A stretch of 64,000 nucleotides of DNA from JAGQWW01 sp041392845. Its GTDB lineage: Bacteria > Bacteroidota > Bacteroidia > Chitinophagales > Saprospiraceae. The DNA is taken from positions 1-64,000 of the forward strand of contig JAWKLG010000015.1 of assembly GCA_041392845.1 (NCBI GenBank), in the 5' to 3' direction. A model generated the notes under the pieces. That model saw nothing but the letters and a program-made list of their open reading frames with translations. It searched no databases and was not told where the DNA came from. The translations under genes were made by a program, and so were the position numbers. Each line of letters begins with the position of its first letter. The stretch's first letter is position 1. Shown one piece after another: positions 18,682 through 27,929 of the stretch.

Positions 18682-21600
18682 ATGTGTTGTAGGAAGCTAT
18701 ACATAATGCTGTCTCTTCTTGTTGTCTCGGTTTGGACCCTCCCGGGTCAAGCCTTGTTTCCTGTAAAGGTTAATAAAAAGTGGGGACTCATCAATCAGGA
18801 AGGTAAATTGGTGACAGACACTGAATACGACGCCATCGGTGAATTTCAATCTGTTGGAATGGCCATCATGCAAAAAAAAGGCAAGGTCGGTGTTCTGGAC
18901 ATGCAGGCAGAGGAGGTGGTTCCTGCCTTATATGAAGACCTAAAAATTCTTTCTCCTCAATTATTCTCAGTAAAGGAAAGTGGTTTTTGGCGTGTTATCA
19001 ATTTAAACGGTGACACCATAGTTAGTTCCGGCTATGATTTTGTGGAGGTTTGGCACAAAAAATTCCTGGGTTACAAAATCAATGGAAAATGGGGAATGGT
19101 ATCTGACAAGGGAGTAGAATTGGCCGCCCCTATTTATGACAACCTTGAAACTGAAGACGGATATTTCTTTAAGACCGAAATCAATAATAAAATCGGAATC
19201 ATCGATCGATTGGGCAACACCATTTTGGAACCCATGTTTGATGAAGTCCGGATTTTAGATGGAAGGATAGTCTTTTGTAAGAGTGAAAAAAGGTGGGGAG
19301 CAGTTAACAATCTTGGAGAAGAAGTAATTCCAGTCAGGTTTGATGCCTATTCCGAAATCTCACCGGGTTTCTTAAAATTATACGAAGGTGCCCACCAGTT
19401 TTTGTTTTCTACCTACAGTGGAAAAATTCTCACCCAGGAACCCTTCGACAATTTCTTTGGATTTTCTACACATTATGTACTCGTAAAAGATCAACGATTG
19501 CTTGGCTTGATGGATGATTGTGGAGATTGGATCCTTTCCCCGATTTACAATGAAATTCAACATTATGGCCTGCATTATTTCCGTGTGAATTTTAAAGGAA
19601 AATGGGGAATCGTTGATGAAGGTGACCGTCAAATTATACCCTTTGATTTTGATTATGTCGCACCTTTGAAAGGTAATTTTTGTATGGTCAAACAAGGTGG
19701 CAATTACGGCCTTTGTAACCGTATGGGAGAGTTGGTGGTACCGGCAAACTTTGAAAAAATTGAATTGGAAAACCGTCAGGCTAAGGCTTACCTGGCAGAC
19801 TCCCTGTCGATATTTGATTTTGACCTGGAAGGAAAACTTATTGCCGAGGGCAATTTTGGCGAACATTTTACCATTACCATTGGTAAAAAAAGAAAAAAGC
19901 CTGCCCCCGTTTCTGTTTTGGAATCTGCATTTGTTCTTGAAAATTTTGAGTGGTTTTATTCACCTGAAACAGATAAATGGGGATTGCGAAAACTGGAAGA
20001 CGGGACAGTGCAGATGGAACCGATTTTCGATTTTGTAAAAGTGATAAAGGACTTGAATTTTACCATGGTCGGTATAAACAAGTCCAGTAAATATGTCTTT
20101 GATCGCACCTCTTACAGATTTGATATGTCCTTTGGACTTGTCGATAATAAAACCGGAGGTTTAATTTCTGACATTCAGTTTTGGGACATTCGATTTGATG
20201 ATTTTAGAAAAGGTTATCCTGTTGCAAGATGTATTTTTGACAATGGAAGACATGGCCTGGTGCTAAAAACAGGAACTGTTTTATTAAAAGACTTTATTTA
20301 CATCGGTAATTTCTCTGAAGGACTGGCACGGGTAAGTATGAAAGGTAAACTATCCGGAAACCTAAACGCAGGTAAAGAAAGCCTTGGAAACCTCAATGAC
20401 TTCCTAAGTAATTTGACCGTTCCAAATCGGATGACGGATTTTACAGCCCACGATTTGGAGTTCAATCGAGAAGCTGATCTTACCTGCATGGACTGTACCT
20501 GGGGATTTTTAGACACCCTAGGCAGGATGATCATCCAGCCTCAATACGGGTATGTTATGGACTGCCTGAGTGAGGTTATTATTTGTAAAAATAATGAGAA
20601 ATGGGGCGCTGTCAACTTTGAAGGTAAACAATTGATTCCCTTTGAGTTCGATGATATTCATTTCCTGGAACAAACAGGGAACAGAATCATCAGAGTTTAT
20701 AAAAAAGAAGAAAAATATGGCCTTATTGACACAAGTGGTCAAATAAAAATAGGAGCCGTTTTCGATGATATTGGTTCTTTCAGTGAAGGTAAACTTGCCG
20801 TAAAAAGGAACAACTTATGGGGATTCGTTAATCGCCTTGGACAGGAAATTGTGCCTTGTCGATTCCAAAAAGTTGAGAACTTTTCAGAAGGACTTGCCGC
20901 AGTAAAAATCGGCAACAACTGGGGCTTTACAGACAGGCTTGGAGAATTGGTGATTCCTGCGGATTATAAAAGGGTTGGTAATTTTTCCAACGGCCTGGCC
21001 TGGGTTGTAACGAATAAAGGATTGGGCTTTATTAATAAGGAAGGTGAAATGGCCATCCCTGAGCAATTCCAAAGAGCATTGGATTTCAAATTTGGGGTAG
21101 CTGCGGTTATGCAAGAAGGTAAATACGGTTTGATAGATGGTCAGGGTAATTTCATTTTAAAACCTAAATATCCTGATATCAAGCCATTTGACGATATGGG
21201 ACTCGCGGTCGTCAGATACGGCTCTGACAATGTCAAATATGGCCTCATCAATCTCAAAGGCGAAATGATTACCTCCCAAGGGTATCGCGAAATCAGGCCG
21301 TTCAAAGAAGGAATGGCAGCTGTAAGGACCAAAGACGGTTATGGTTTTGTCAATTTAATGGGTGAACAGGTAGTAAAGGATATTTTTTCGAAAGTATCTG
21401 ATTTCTCTGAAGGAAAAGCAGCTATTCAATTGGAAGGAAATTGCGGATACATCAACAAATCCGGCGGCTATGTAGCAGAACCTCAATTTTCGAAATGTCT
21501 GGATTACAAAGATGGTGTAGCGGTAGTTTACAGAGGAATAAAGAATGCCGGTTTATTGGATTCTGCCGGAAACACCATTATTGAACCACAAATAAACAGG

Positions 21601-22005
21601 CTGCTGGATTTCAGTGAGGGCCGGGGCTTGGTAAGAGATTCATCTTATCGCTTCTATTACATAACGGAACAGGCAAAACCTCAGGATGGATATTATCAGC
21701 GAGCGGGAGAATTCCAGGATGGAGTTGCAGTAGTGCAAATGGATGGAAAATGGGGAATTATCAATCAAAAAGGCATTGAAATCACGCCCCCTAAATATGA
21801 CAAAATTGGACAATTTGAAAATGGATTCGCAAAAGTAAGAATCAAGGGTTTCAATGGACTAACCAATACACAGGGTGAAACCATCGTCCAACCGGATTAT
21901 GAATACATCAGTTATGCCGGAGAAGGACTTTTCAGGGTGGAACAAGGCGATAAAGTAGGATATTTTGATTCTGAGGGAAATTGGGTTTGGAATCTCTCAG
22001 ATTAA
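18682..22005 (+). CDS. WG-repeat protein, secreted
   Basis: A 1107-residue protein made almost entirely of WG repeats, roughly 40-50 residues each, with the signature K-W-G-[LIVA]-[IV]-x(2)-x-G-x-[LIV] (for example KWGLINQEGK, KWGMVSDKG, KWGIVDEGD, NWGFTDRLG, KWGIINQKG), about 20 copies. A signal peptide is present whether ATG 18682 or ATG 18706 is used; the second (MLSLLVVSVWTLPGQA) looks more typical. No catalytic domain or T9SS tail is visible. WG repeats are thought to form beta structures for binding. It may act at the surface or in the periplasm; partner unknown. Confidence 0.85.
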   Translation: MCCRKLYIMLSLLVVSVWTLPGQALFPVKVNKKWGLINQEGKLVTDTEYDAIGEFQSVGMAIMQKKGKVGVLDMQAEEVVPALYEDLKILSPQLFSVKESGFWRVINLNGDTIVSSGYDFVEVWHKKFLGYKINGKWGMVSDKGVELAAPIYDNLETEDGYFFKTEINNKIGIIDRLGNTILEPMFDEVRILDGRIVFCKSEKRWGAVNNLGEEVIPVRFDAYSEISPGFLKLYEGAHQFLFSTYSGKILTQEPFDNFFGFSTHYVLVKDQRLLGLMDDCGDWILSPIYNEIQHYGLHYFRVNFKGKWGIVDEGDRQIIPFDFDYVAPLKGNFCMVKQGGNYGLCNRMGELVVPANFEKIELENRQAKAYLADSLSIFDFDLEGKLIAEGNFGEHFTITIGKKRKKPAPVSVLESAFVLENFEWFYSPETDKWGLRKLEDGTVQMEPIFDFVKVIKDLNFTMVGINKSSKYVFDRTSYRFDMSFGLVDNKTGGLISDIQFWDIRFDDFRKGYPVARCIFDNGRHGLVLKTGTVLLKDFIYIGNFSEGLARVSMKGKLSGNLNAGKESLGNLNDFLSNLTVPNRMTDFTAHDLEFNREADLTCMDCTWGFLDTLGRMIIQPQYGYVMDCLSEVIICKNNEKWGAVNFEGKQLIPFEFDDIHFLEQTGNRIIRVYKKEEKYGLIDTSGQIKIGAVFDDIGSFSEGKLAVKRNNLWGFVNRLGQEIVPCRFQKVENFSEGLAAVKIGNNWGFTDRLGELVIPADYKRVGNFSNGLAWVVTNKGLGFINKEGEMAIPEQFQRALDFKFGVAAVMQEGKYGLIDGQGNFILKPKYPDIKPFDDMGLAVVRYGSDNVKYGLINLKGEMITSQGYREIRPFKEGMAAVRTKDGYGFVNLMGEQVVKDIFSKVSDFSEGKAAIQLEGNCGYINKSGGYVAEPQFSKCLDYKDGVAVVYRGIKNAGLLDSAGNTIIEPQINRLLDFSEGRGLVRDSSYRFYYITEQAKPQDGYYQRAGEFQDGVAVVQMDGKWGIINQKGIEITPPKYDKIGQFENGFAKVRIKGFNGLTNTQGETIVQPDYEYISYAGEGLFRVEQGDKVGYFDSEGNWVWNLSD

Positions 22006-22046
22006 ACTTAAAATTGTGGCCTTAGTTTATATAAAAAACAAGCGTC

Positions 22047-22664
22047 ATGTTCAGAACACTTCTTTTCGCATTTCTTGCCACTTTATTATTTTCCTGCCAG
22101 GAACAACAGAAAAAACTCCCCATTTTAGGCAATCGCGATGTTCAGCCTAATGGAGATACCCTCTATCATTCTATTCCAAAATTTGCTTTTGTTGACCAGG
22201 ACAGCCAGGTTGTAAACAACCAGACCTTTGAAGGCAAAGCATATATCGCAGATTTTTTCTTTACATCCTGCCCTACTATTTGCCCAAAGGTCAAAAAGCA
22301 GATGTTAAGGATTTACGACAGATTCAAAAATCAGGATAAACTGATGTATCTGTCTCACACCATTGATCCTAAAAGAGATACAGTTGGCCATTTAAAAATG
22401 TATGCCCAAAACCTTGGAGTTGACAATCCAAAATGGAGATTTGTAACCGGAAACAAGGCTGAATTGTACGAAATAGCAGATGATTATTTCAGCATTGCAA
22501 TCGAGGATCCGGATGCTCCCGGAGGATTTGATCACAGCGGACGAATCATTTTAGTAGATGGCAATGGTCACATCCGCTCATTTTGCGATGGCACTGATCC
22601 GGCAAAAGTGGATCAATTTATGGATGATATTGAGGTATTGCTCAATGAGATGAATCATAAGTAA
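22047..22664 (+). CDS. SCO1/SenC family lipoprotein
   Basis: A 205-residue thioredoxin-fold lipoprotein with a lipobox at residues 14-17 (LFSC). The copper/redox motif SCPTICP has cysteines 75 and 79, and the downstream histidine lies in FDHSGRIILVDG. SCO proteins deliver copper to the CuA site of cytochrome c oxidase or serve as a thiol reductase in the periplasm. It lies 42 bp after the WG-repeat gene and 16 bp before the YwqK-type gene, all plus strand. No oxidase genes are in the window. Confidence 0.9.
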   Translation: MFRTLLFAFLATLLFSCQEQQKKLPILGNRDVQPNGDTLYHSIPKFAFVDQDSQVVNNQTFEGKAYIADFFFTSCPTICPKVKKQMLRIYDRFKNQDKLMYLSHTIDPKRDTVGHLKMYAQNLGVDNPKWRFVTGNKAELYEIADDYFSIAIEDPDAPGGFDHSGRIILVDGNGHIRSFCDGTDPAKVDQFMDDIEVLLNEMNHK

Positions 22665-22679
22665 ATAAAACCCGCTACC

Positions 22680-23219
22680 ATGAAACAGTTTTTTTTCCTT
22701 CTTTTTACTGTAATTATTTTATCCTGTAACCAACAGTCGGAGTCTACCGGAAAGATAGAAGTTGTGCAGAATTACAATGATCAGCAGGAGCTTATTGAAA
22801 AAGGATTTTTAAAAGATGGTAAAAAAGTAGGTGCCTGGACGACCTTTCATACGGGAAAGGACGCAGGAAGAATCCATACCATTAAAAATTACATTGACGA
22901 CAAGATTTATGGCACATCCCTTACATTTTCCAACCGCGGCCAGCTTACCCACGAAGCAAATTATGTCAACGATGTGTTAAATGGCAGGTCAGCAAAATAT
23001 CAATGGGGCGTCACCATCGAAGAAATGGAATACAAGGATGGTTTATTGACCGGAGAATACAAACAATACTATCAAAACAACAGGAAACTTCAAAAACTCG
23101 CGCATTACAAAGAAGGGAAACTCGACGGCAAATACGAATATTACAGTGAAGACGGCAAGAAAGTAATGGACTACGTCTACAAAGACGGAGAGAAAATCTC
23201 CGGCGATATGATTGAATGA
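22680..23219 (+). CDS. YwqK/MORN-variant repeat lipoprotein
   Basis: A 179-residue lipoprotein (lipobox LSC, Cys16) with about six copies of the MORN-variant repeat found in YwqK proteins, for example KNGKKVGAW-like GKKVGAWTTFHTG, GLLTGEYKQYYQNN and GKLDGKYEYYSEDG. Although databases label this family 'antitoxin', in Bacteroidota such lipoproteins are usually stand-alone and no toxin gene is adjacent. Function unknown. A perfect hairpin starts 9 bp after its stop codon. Confidence 0.8.
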   Translation: MKQFFFLLFTVIILSCNQQSESTGKIEVVQNYNDQQELIEKGFLKDGKKVGAWTTFHTGKDAGRIHTIKNYIDDKIYGTSLTFSNRGQLTHEANYVNDVLNGRSAKYQWGVTIEEMEYKDGLLTGEYKQYYQNNRKLQKLAHYKEGKLDGKYEYYSEDGKKVMDYVYKDGEKISGDMIE

Positions 23220-23227
23220 GCGGGATG

Positions 23228-23250
23228 CGCGATGCGGAATGCGCATCGCG
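23228..23250. repeat. Perfect GC-rich hairpin after gene stop
   Basis: CGCGATGCG, loop GAATG, CGCATCGCG: a 9-bp perfect stem 8 bp past the YwqK-type stop codon. No T tract follows, so it is not a classic terminator, but it may stabilise the mRNA end. Confidence 0.7.
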
Positions 23251-23283
23251 GTTTGAGGGGTACGGTATGGGTTTAGGTGACAA

Positions 23284-23339
23284 GTGACGAATTACGAGTG
23301 ACGAATTACGAGTGACGAATTACGAGTGACGAATTACGA
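23284..23339 (+). repeat. GTGACGA-ATTACGA array, four perfect 14-mers
   Basis: Four exact copies of GTGACGAATTACGA, i.e. eight heptads of consensus RTNACGA. It lies between the plus-strand YwqK-type gene and the minus-strand antiporter gene. The unit is a close relative of the TTTACGA heptads at 18-45. Confidence 0.95.
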
Positions 23340-23369
23340 ATGACAAGTTCAACTTTCAAACATCCAATT

Positions 23370-23472
23370 AACAAGCAAACCAGCTAGCGAGCTAACGAGC
23401 AAGCGAGACTACGAGCCAACAAGCATACGAGGAAACGAGCTAACGAGCAAGCGAGTCTACGAGCCTACGAGT
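23370..23472 (-). repeat. Octamer array WACGAGCN, twelve units
   Basis: Twelve consecutive 8-bp units (such as AACGAGCT, AACGAGCA, AGCGAGAC, TACGAGCC) with exact period 8, plus a partial unit. A 20-bp stretch recurs at 23388-23407 and 23436-23455. The last full unit holds the complement of the TAG stop (23465-23467) of the NhaC gene. Confidence 0.92.
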
Positions 23473-25555
23473 CCGGAATTGCTTTCCCAAATCGGTGTAC
23501 AATAAAAAATAACACCAGGATTCCTGAGATGAAGAGGATGAAACATATCAACCATCCTCCGCCTAAAAGTGTAGATAGTGCTCCGCAAACCAAACTTACT
23601 ACTCCTACTAAAAGAGCATAAGGCAATTGCGTCCTGACGTGGTCAATATGGTTACAATTGGAAGCAAGTGAACTGAGGATGGTCGTATCGGAGATTGGAG
23701 AACAATGATCGCCGAGTACAGATGCAGCCAGGGTTACTGAAATAACATTCAAAAGCAATTCAACACTGTGATCGTAATCGATACCGGCTGCCAGACAAAT
23801 AGCCCAGGTTGTTGGAATGGCAATCGGGTATAAAATAGCCATGGTACTCCAACTCGAACCGGTAGAAAAGGATATAAAAGCGGCTAAAATAAAAATGATG
23901 ACCGGCAGCAAGACCGGATTGATATTTCCTTCCAATGAAAGGGTTAGATATTCTGCTGTATGAAGCATTTCTGTGGTAGCAGCAAGCGACCAGGCCAATA
24001 CCAAAATTATTAATGCTGGCATCATCGTTTTAAATCCCGTCACCATAGAATTCATGGATTCGGTCAACTTCATAATCCTGCCACCCACTGATAAAAGAAT
24101 GGCCGAAACTACGCCCATCATCGAAGCCCAAAGTAGCGCAACAAACGAATCTGCATTTCCAATCAATTTGCCTAGCTTTCTGAAAAATGAAGCATCATCA
24201 CCCACCAAAACAGCACCCATATTCGACCAAATCTCAGACCATGCTCCTCCTTTTGTAACAATACCGGCCTCCAATAATTCCGCATTGGTAGTAGCAAATC
24301 CGGTATCCATTAATCCAAAAATGGTAGTAATAATTACCAGGAGAACCGGAATGGCTGCATTGTACCAAAGCAAAGGGACGCCTTTTTTAGGGTCAAGGTT
24401 TTCCAATTCAGATTCGTTTTCGTCAATATTTAAATCTCTTTTTGAAACTTCTCCGGTAGTTCTTGCCCTGACCTCAGCCTTAAACATAGGACCAAAGTCC
24501 TTTTTTAAAAAGATGATAAAAAGAATAAAAATCAAGGTAAAAGCAGGATAAAAGGAATACTTCAAAGAATTAAGGAAGATAGCATAAGGAGTCATTTCAT
24601 CTTCAAATCCGGGAAGCAATTTGGTTCCGGAATGAATATACCCCAATTCGGCACCAATCCAGGTGGTAATAAAGGCAATGGCTGCAACCGGAGCAGCTGT
24701 TGAATCGACAATGTAAGCCAGCTTCTCTCTGGAGATCTTAAATCTATCTGTAACAGAACGCATCGTATTTCCTACGATCAATGTATTGGCATAATCGTCA
24801 AAGAAAATCGCAACTCCCAACAACCAGGTTATAAATTGTGAGCTAACCGGGGACTTAGCATATTTAGAAAGCGCCTTTACTACACCTGCCATACCTCCAT
24901 TTTTGGAAATAATGGCCACCATTCCACCAATGAGCAACGAAAAAACAATTACTGCCAAATGGCCAAAATCATTGAGGGCTGTCATGATGAAGTTTTGAAC
25001 CACATCAAACAAACTCATCAAAATGTAATAGAAGGAATCCAGTCGCATTCCGCCTGCTATAAATGCACCCGCCCAAATACCGACAAAGAGCGAAACAACT
25101 ACTTCCTTAAAAATCAAGGCGAGAATGATTGCAATTAAAGGTGGTACTACCGAAAGCCAGAGGGGAATGTTTTGAATTCTACTTTTTCCTTCTTTTTGAG
25201 AAATATGGTATAATAAAGGATCTCCATTGGAAGATTTTACCATGACCAATTTTCCTGCTGCGGAAGTTTCAAAAGGATAAGCACCCCTTCCTTTTTCAAA
25301 AGGCACAAATTTTTCTTCTCCATCTATTTCAAAAACAGCTATTCCATCTTCCACATCAGCCTGAAGGATGATTTCATTTCCGCTATGGTTGATGTCAAAA
25401 CTTTCAATAATCAGGGTATCGACCAGCTTTTCCAGGTTCTTGGCAACCAAATCTGTTGAATCCTGTTCCAAACTATCAGGAACTGAGGTTTGATTGTATG
25501 AAATGAAAGGAAGACTACAAAAAAGAAGTTGTAAAAAAAGGAAAGGGTTTCTCAT
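23465..25555 (-). CDS. NhaC-family Na+/H+ antiporter, N-terminal domain
   Basis: A 696-residue protein. Residues 1-21 are a signal peptide. Residues 22 to about 125 form an extracytoplasmic beta-rich domain (IIESFDINHSGNEIILQADV). From about 130 there are about 11-12 membrane segments of the NhaC/IT superfamily with FFDDYANTLIVG, DSTAAPVAAIAF, TGSSWSTMAIL and LGDHCSPISDTTILSS, all strong family motifs. The usual NhaC length is about 450-520, so the N-terminal domain is an extra module. It exchanges Na+ for H+ or an amine. The stop codon TAG lies within an octamer repeat array. It is convergent with the YwqK-type gene. Confidence 0.88.
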   Translation of the reverse strand: MRNPFLFLQLLFCSLPFISYNQTSVPDSLEQDSTDLVAKNLEKLVDTLIIESFDINHSGNEIILQADVEDGIAVFEIDGEEKFVPFEKGRGAYPFETSAAGKLVMVKSSNGDPLLYHISQKEGKSRIQNIPLWLSVVPPLIAIILALIFKEVVVSLFVGIWAGAFIAGGMRLDSFYYILMSLFDVVQNFIMTALNDFGHLAVIVFSLLIGGMVAIISKNGGMAGVVKALSKYAKSPVSSQFITWLLGVAIFFDDYANTLIVGNTMRSVTDRFKISREKLAYIVDSTAAPVAAIAFITTWIGAELGYIHSGTKLLPGFEDEMTPYAIFLNSLKYSFYPAFTLIFILFIIFLKKDFGPMFKAEVRARTTGEVSKRDLNIDENESELENLDPKKGVPLLWYNAAIPVLLVIITTIFGLMDTGFATTNAELLEAGIVTKGGAWSEIWSNMGAVLVGDDASFFRKLGKLIGNADSFVALLWASMMGVVSAILLSVGGRIMKLTESMNSMVTGFKTMMPALIILVLAWSLAATTEMLHTAEYLTLSLEGNINPVLLPVIIFILAAFISFSTGSSWSTMAILYPIAIPTTWAICLAAGIDYDHSVELLLNVISVTLAASVLGDHCSPISDTTILSSLASNCNHIDHVRTQLPYALLVGVVSLVCGALSTLLGGGWLICFILFISGILVLFFIVHRFGKAIPDS

Positions 25556-25643
25556 ATTTGCTTTAATTTATGTTCAAGCCTCACCTAAGCCTGAAGCAGC
25601 CTCTAAGAACGAAACTTTTGCCTCAATTACAAAACAAATAAAA

Positions 25644-27929
25644 ATGGAAATTTTGGGAAGGAAATGGATGATTGGTGTTTTGATGATGATTTTATTTTCT
25701 ATCAACAGTTTTGCCCAAAAGTTTGCAAGAATAGATTTTCCTGTTCAAAAAAATCAAGTTCAGCTTCCTTTCCCTTTGGTTGGCGGATTAACTGCACCCC
25801 AATACAATGCCATCGATTTAAACCAGGATGGCATAAAAGATTTGGTCGTTTTTGACAGAGATGGAGATGTTTTGCTTCCCTTTTTAAACGACGGAATTCC
25901 CGGAGAAAGCAGCTATCGTTTTGCTCCAAAATTTATCAACAACTTCCCTAAAATTGTCAATTGGATGTTGTTGAGGGATTATAACGGAGATGGAATTGAA
26001 GACATCTTTGCTTATCCATTGACTCCAGGTATCTCAGGAGTAGAAGTTTATAAAGGTTTTGTATCAAATGGTGAAGTAGGGTTTGAAAAAGTAAGATTTC
26101 CCAGCGAGCAAAGAGATTTGTTATATGTTCCAATCCCTTCCGGAGGGAGGACTCAATTGTATGTATCAAATATTGATATTCCAGACATAAATGATCTCGA
26201 TGGTGATGGTGATATCGATATTTTGACATTTAATTCTCTTGGAGGAAAAATTGAATTATACATCAATAACTCTGTTGAAAGAGGTTTTGGATTGGATACG
26301 CTTATTTACACTTTAAAGGAAGATTGCTGGGGCGGCTTGTACGAATCCGGTAATACTCCCGAATTGGATCTTTCAGCTGTTGCCGGTAGATGTGCATTCA
26401 ATTTCACTGAACCTGGTGTTAGCAATCGCCATACGGGTTCTACCGTATTAACCATCGATATGGATAATGATTGCGACCGCGAAATTTTCCTGGGCGACCT
26501 ATCTTTTAACCATATTGTCGAAGGTAAAAATGGCGGTACTTGTGCAAGGGCCTGGGTCAACGCACAAGACACCTTTTTTCCGTCTTATGATATCCCTGTC
26601 AATTTACCATCCTTCCCCGCTAGTTTCTATTTGGATGTAGACAACGACGGAGCCAATGATTTTTTGGCAACCAGAAACGCCTCCAGCGGTGGTGAAGACA
26701 TTGAAAATAGCTGGTTTTATAAAAACACCAGCGATAACCTGATGCCACGTTTTGAATTGATTCAAAAAGACTTCATGACAGATAAAATGCTGGATTTTGG
26801 CTCTATTTCTCATCCAGCTATTGCTGATGTAAATGGAGATGGTCTTTTGGATCTTGTAGTAGGAGTAGAAGGAATCTATGGAGATCAGGGAAATTCAACC
26901 GATGCAAGGTTGAATTTGCTTATTAACATTGGCACCCCTGGATTCCCAAATTTTGAATTAACGGATGAGGATTGGTTAAATTTTAAAAAATATACCCGCG
27001 CAGGCGGTAATAATCAACCAGAATGGGGCTTTTCTCCCACTTTTGGTGACCTTGACAATGATGGTGATCTTGATTTAGTAGTTGGAATGGCTCAGGGACA
27101 ATTCATTGTTGCCTTCAATAATGGAGGGCCTAATCAAGCCATGAGTTTCGGAAATCAAATTTATAAATACAAAGGACTTGATGTAGGAAACAATGCATCT
27201 CCCTGCATTTATGACTTCAATCAGGATGGATTGCCGGATATCATTTCCGGTGAGCAAAACGGAAATTTAAATCTTTTTCAAAACGTCGGCACAGCAGGCA
27301 ATCCTGATTTCGTTGCATCGCCTTCTTCTGCCCCAAACAATGATTTTCTTGGTCAAATAGATTTGCGGGAACAGGGCATTAATTCAGCTTACGGAACTCC
27401 GATAATTCTGGACTTTCCAGATAAAACCTGGCTTTTGACAGGCAAGGAATTAGGCGGCTTTTTATTGTATGATGTAAATAGCAGTGATCCAAGCGATGCA
27501 TTGCCGCTTTTGGACTCCAATTTTGGAGAAACAGCTGAGGGTGTTCAAACCCATGCTGTCATGGGAGATTTGAATCAGGATGGTGTTTTAGAAATGGTGG
27601 TAGGTAACAGAAGAGGTGGAATTTCTATTTTTAAAACAAACCTGGATCCAAATGGAGAAATCGTAAACTCAAACGAAGTATTTACAAATTTAAATAGCAA
27701 GGTATATCCTAATCCTGCAAAGGACTTCTTCATAATCGAATCTGAAAATGGTATTCGCTCTGAATTACTATCGGTTAAAATATTCGACTTAAATGGAAAA
27801 CTATTGCGAACAATAGAAGGATATGAATATGGCAATCGGATAACAATTTCAGAAATTCCTTCCGGGGTTTTCACAGTAGTAGTTGAGGGTAAATCATTTA
27901 GGGAAATTTCAAAACTAATCAGGTATTAG
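25644..27929 (+). CDS. FG-GAP/VCBS repeat protein with T9SS tail
   Basis: A 761-residue secreted protein starting at ATG 25644 with signal peptide MEILGRKWMIGVLMMILF..NSFAQ. Many FG-GAP/VCBS calcium-loop repeats are visible as DxDxDGxxD loops (DLNQDGIKDLVV, DYNGDGIEDIFA, DLDGDGDIDILT, DVNGDGLLDLVVG, DLDNDGDLDLVVG, DFNQDGLPDII), predicting a beta-propeller. The C-terminal ~75 residues are a T9SS type A sorting domain (VYPNPAKDFFIIES ... LNGKLLRTIEG). An earlier in-frame start at 25494 would place the signal peptide inside the protein and is rejected. It ends 3-4 bp into the convergent PLPBP gene. Ligand unknown. Confidence 0.9.
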   Translation: MEILGRKWMIGVLMMILFSINSFAQKFARIDFPVQKNQVQLPFPLVGGLTAPQYNAIDLNQDGIKDLVVFDRDGDVLLPFLNDGIPGESSYRFAPKFINNFPKIVNWMLLRDYNGDGIEDIFAYPLTPGISGVEVYKGFVSNGEVGFEKVRFPSEQRDLLYVPIPSGGRTQLYVSNIDIPDINDLDGDGDIDILTFNSLGGKIELYINNSVERGFGLDTLIYTLKEDCWGGLYESGNTPELDLSAVAGRCAFNFTEPGVSNRHTGSTVLTIDMDNDCDREIFLGDLSFNHIVEGKNGGTCARAWVNAQDTFFPSYDIPVNLPSFPASFYLDVDNDGANDFLATRNASSGGEDIENSWFYKNTSDNLMPRFELIQKDFMTDKMLDFGSISHPAIADVNGDGLLDLVVGVEGIYGDQGNSTDARLNLLINIGTPGFPNFELTDEDWLNFKKYTRAGGNNQPEWGFSPTFGDLDNDGDLDLVVGMAQGQFIVAFNNGGPNQAMSFGNQIYKYKGLDVGNNASPCIYDFNQDGLPDIISGEQNGNLNLFQNVGTAGNPDFVASPSSAPNNDFLGQIDLREQGINSAYGTPIILDFPDKTWLLTGKELGGFLLYDVNSSDPSDALPLLDSNFGETAEGVQTHAVMGDLNQDGVLEMVVGNRRGGISIFKTNLDPNGEIVNSNEVFTNLNSKVYPNPAKDFFIIESENGIRSELLSVKIFDLNGKLLRTIEGYEYGNRITISEIPSGVFTVVVEGKSFREISKLIRY

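Noticed and set aside
18682..22005. Phage tail or host-specificity protein because of length and repeats
   Set aside because: The WG signature accounts for the repeats and there are no phage genes around.
22680..23219. Toxin-antitoxin system from the YwqK 'antitoxin' label
   Set aside because: It is a lipoprotein with MORN-like repeats and no toxin gene is adjacent; the label is historical.
23284..23472. CRISPR array
   Set aside because: Units are 7-14 bp and contiguous without unique spacers; no cas genes are present.
25494..25643. 50-residue N-terminal extension of the FG-GAP protein
   Set aside because: It overlaps the NhaC gene start antisense and would bury the signal peptide.
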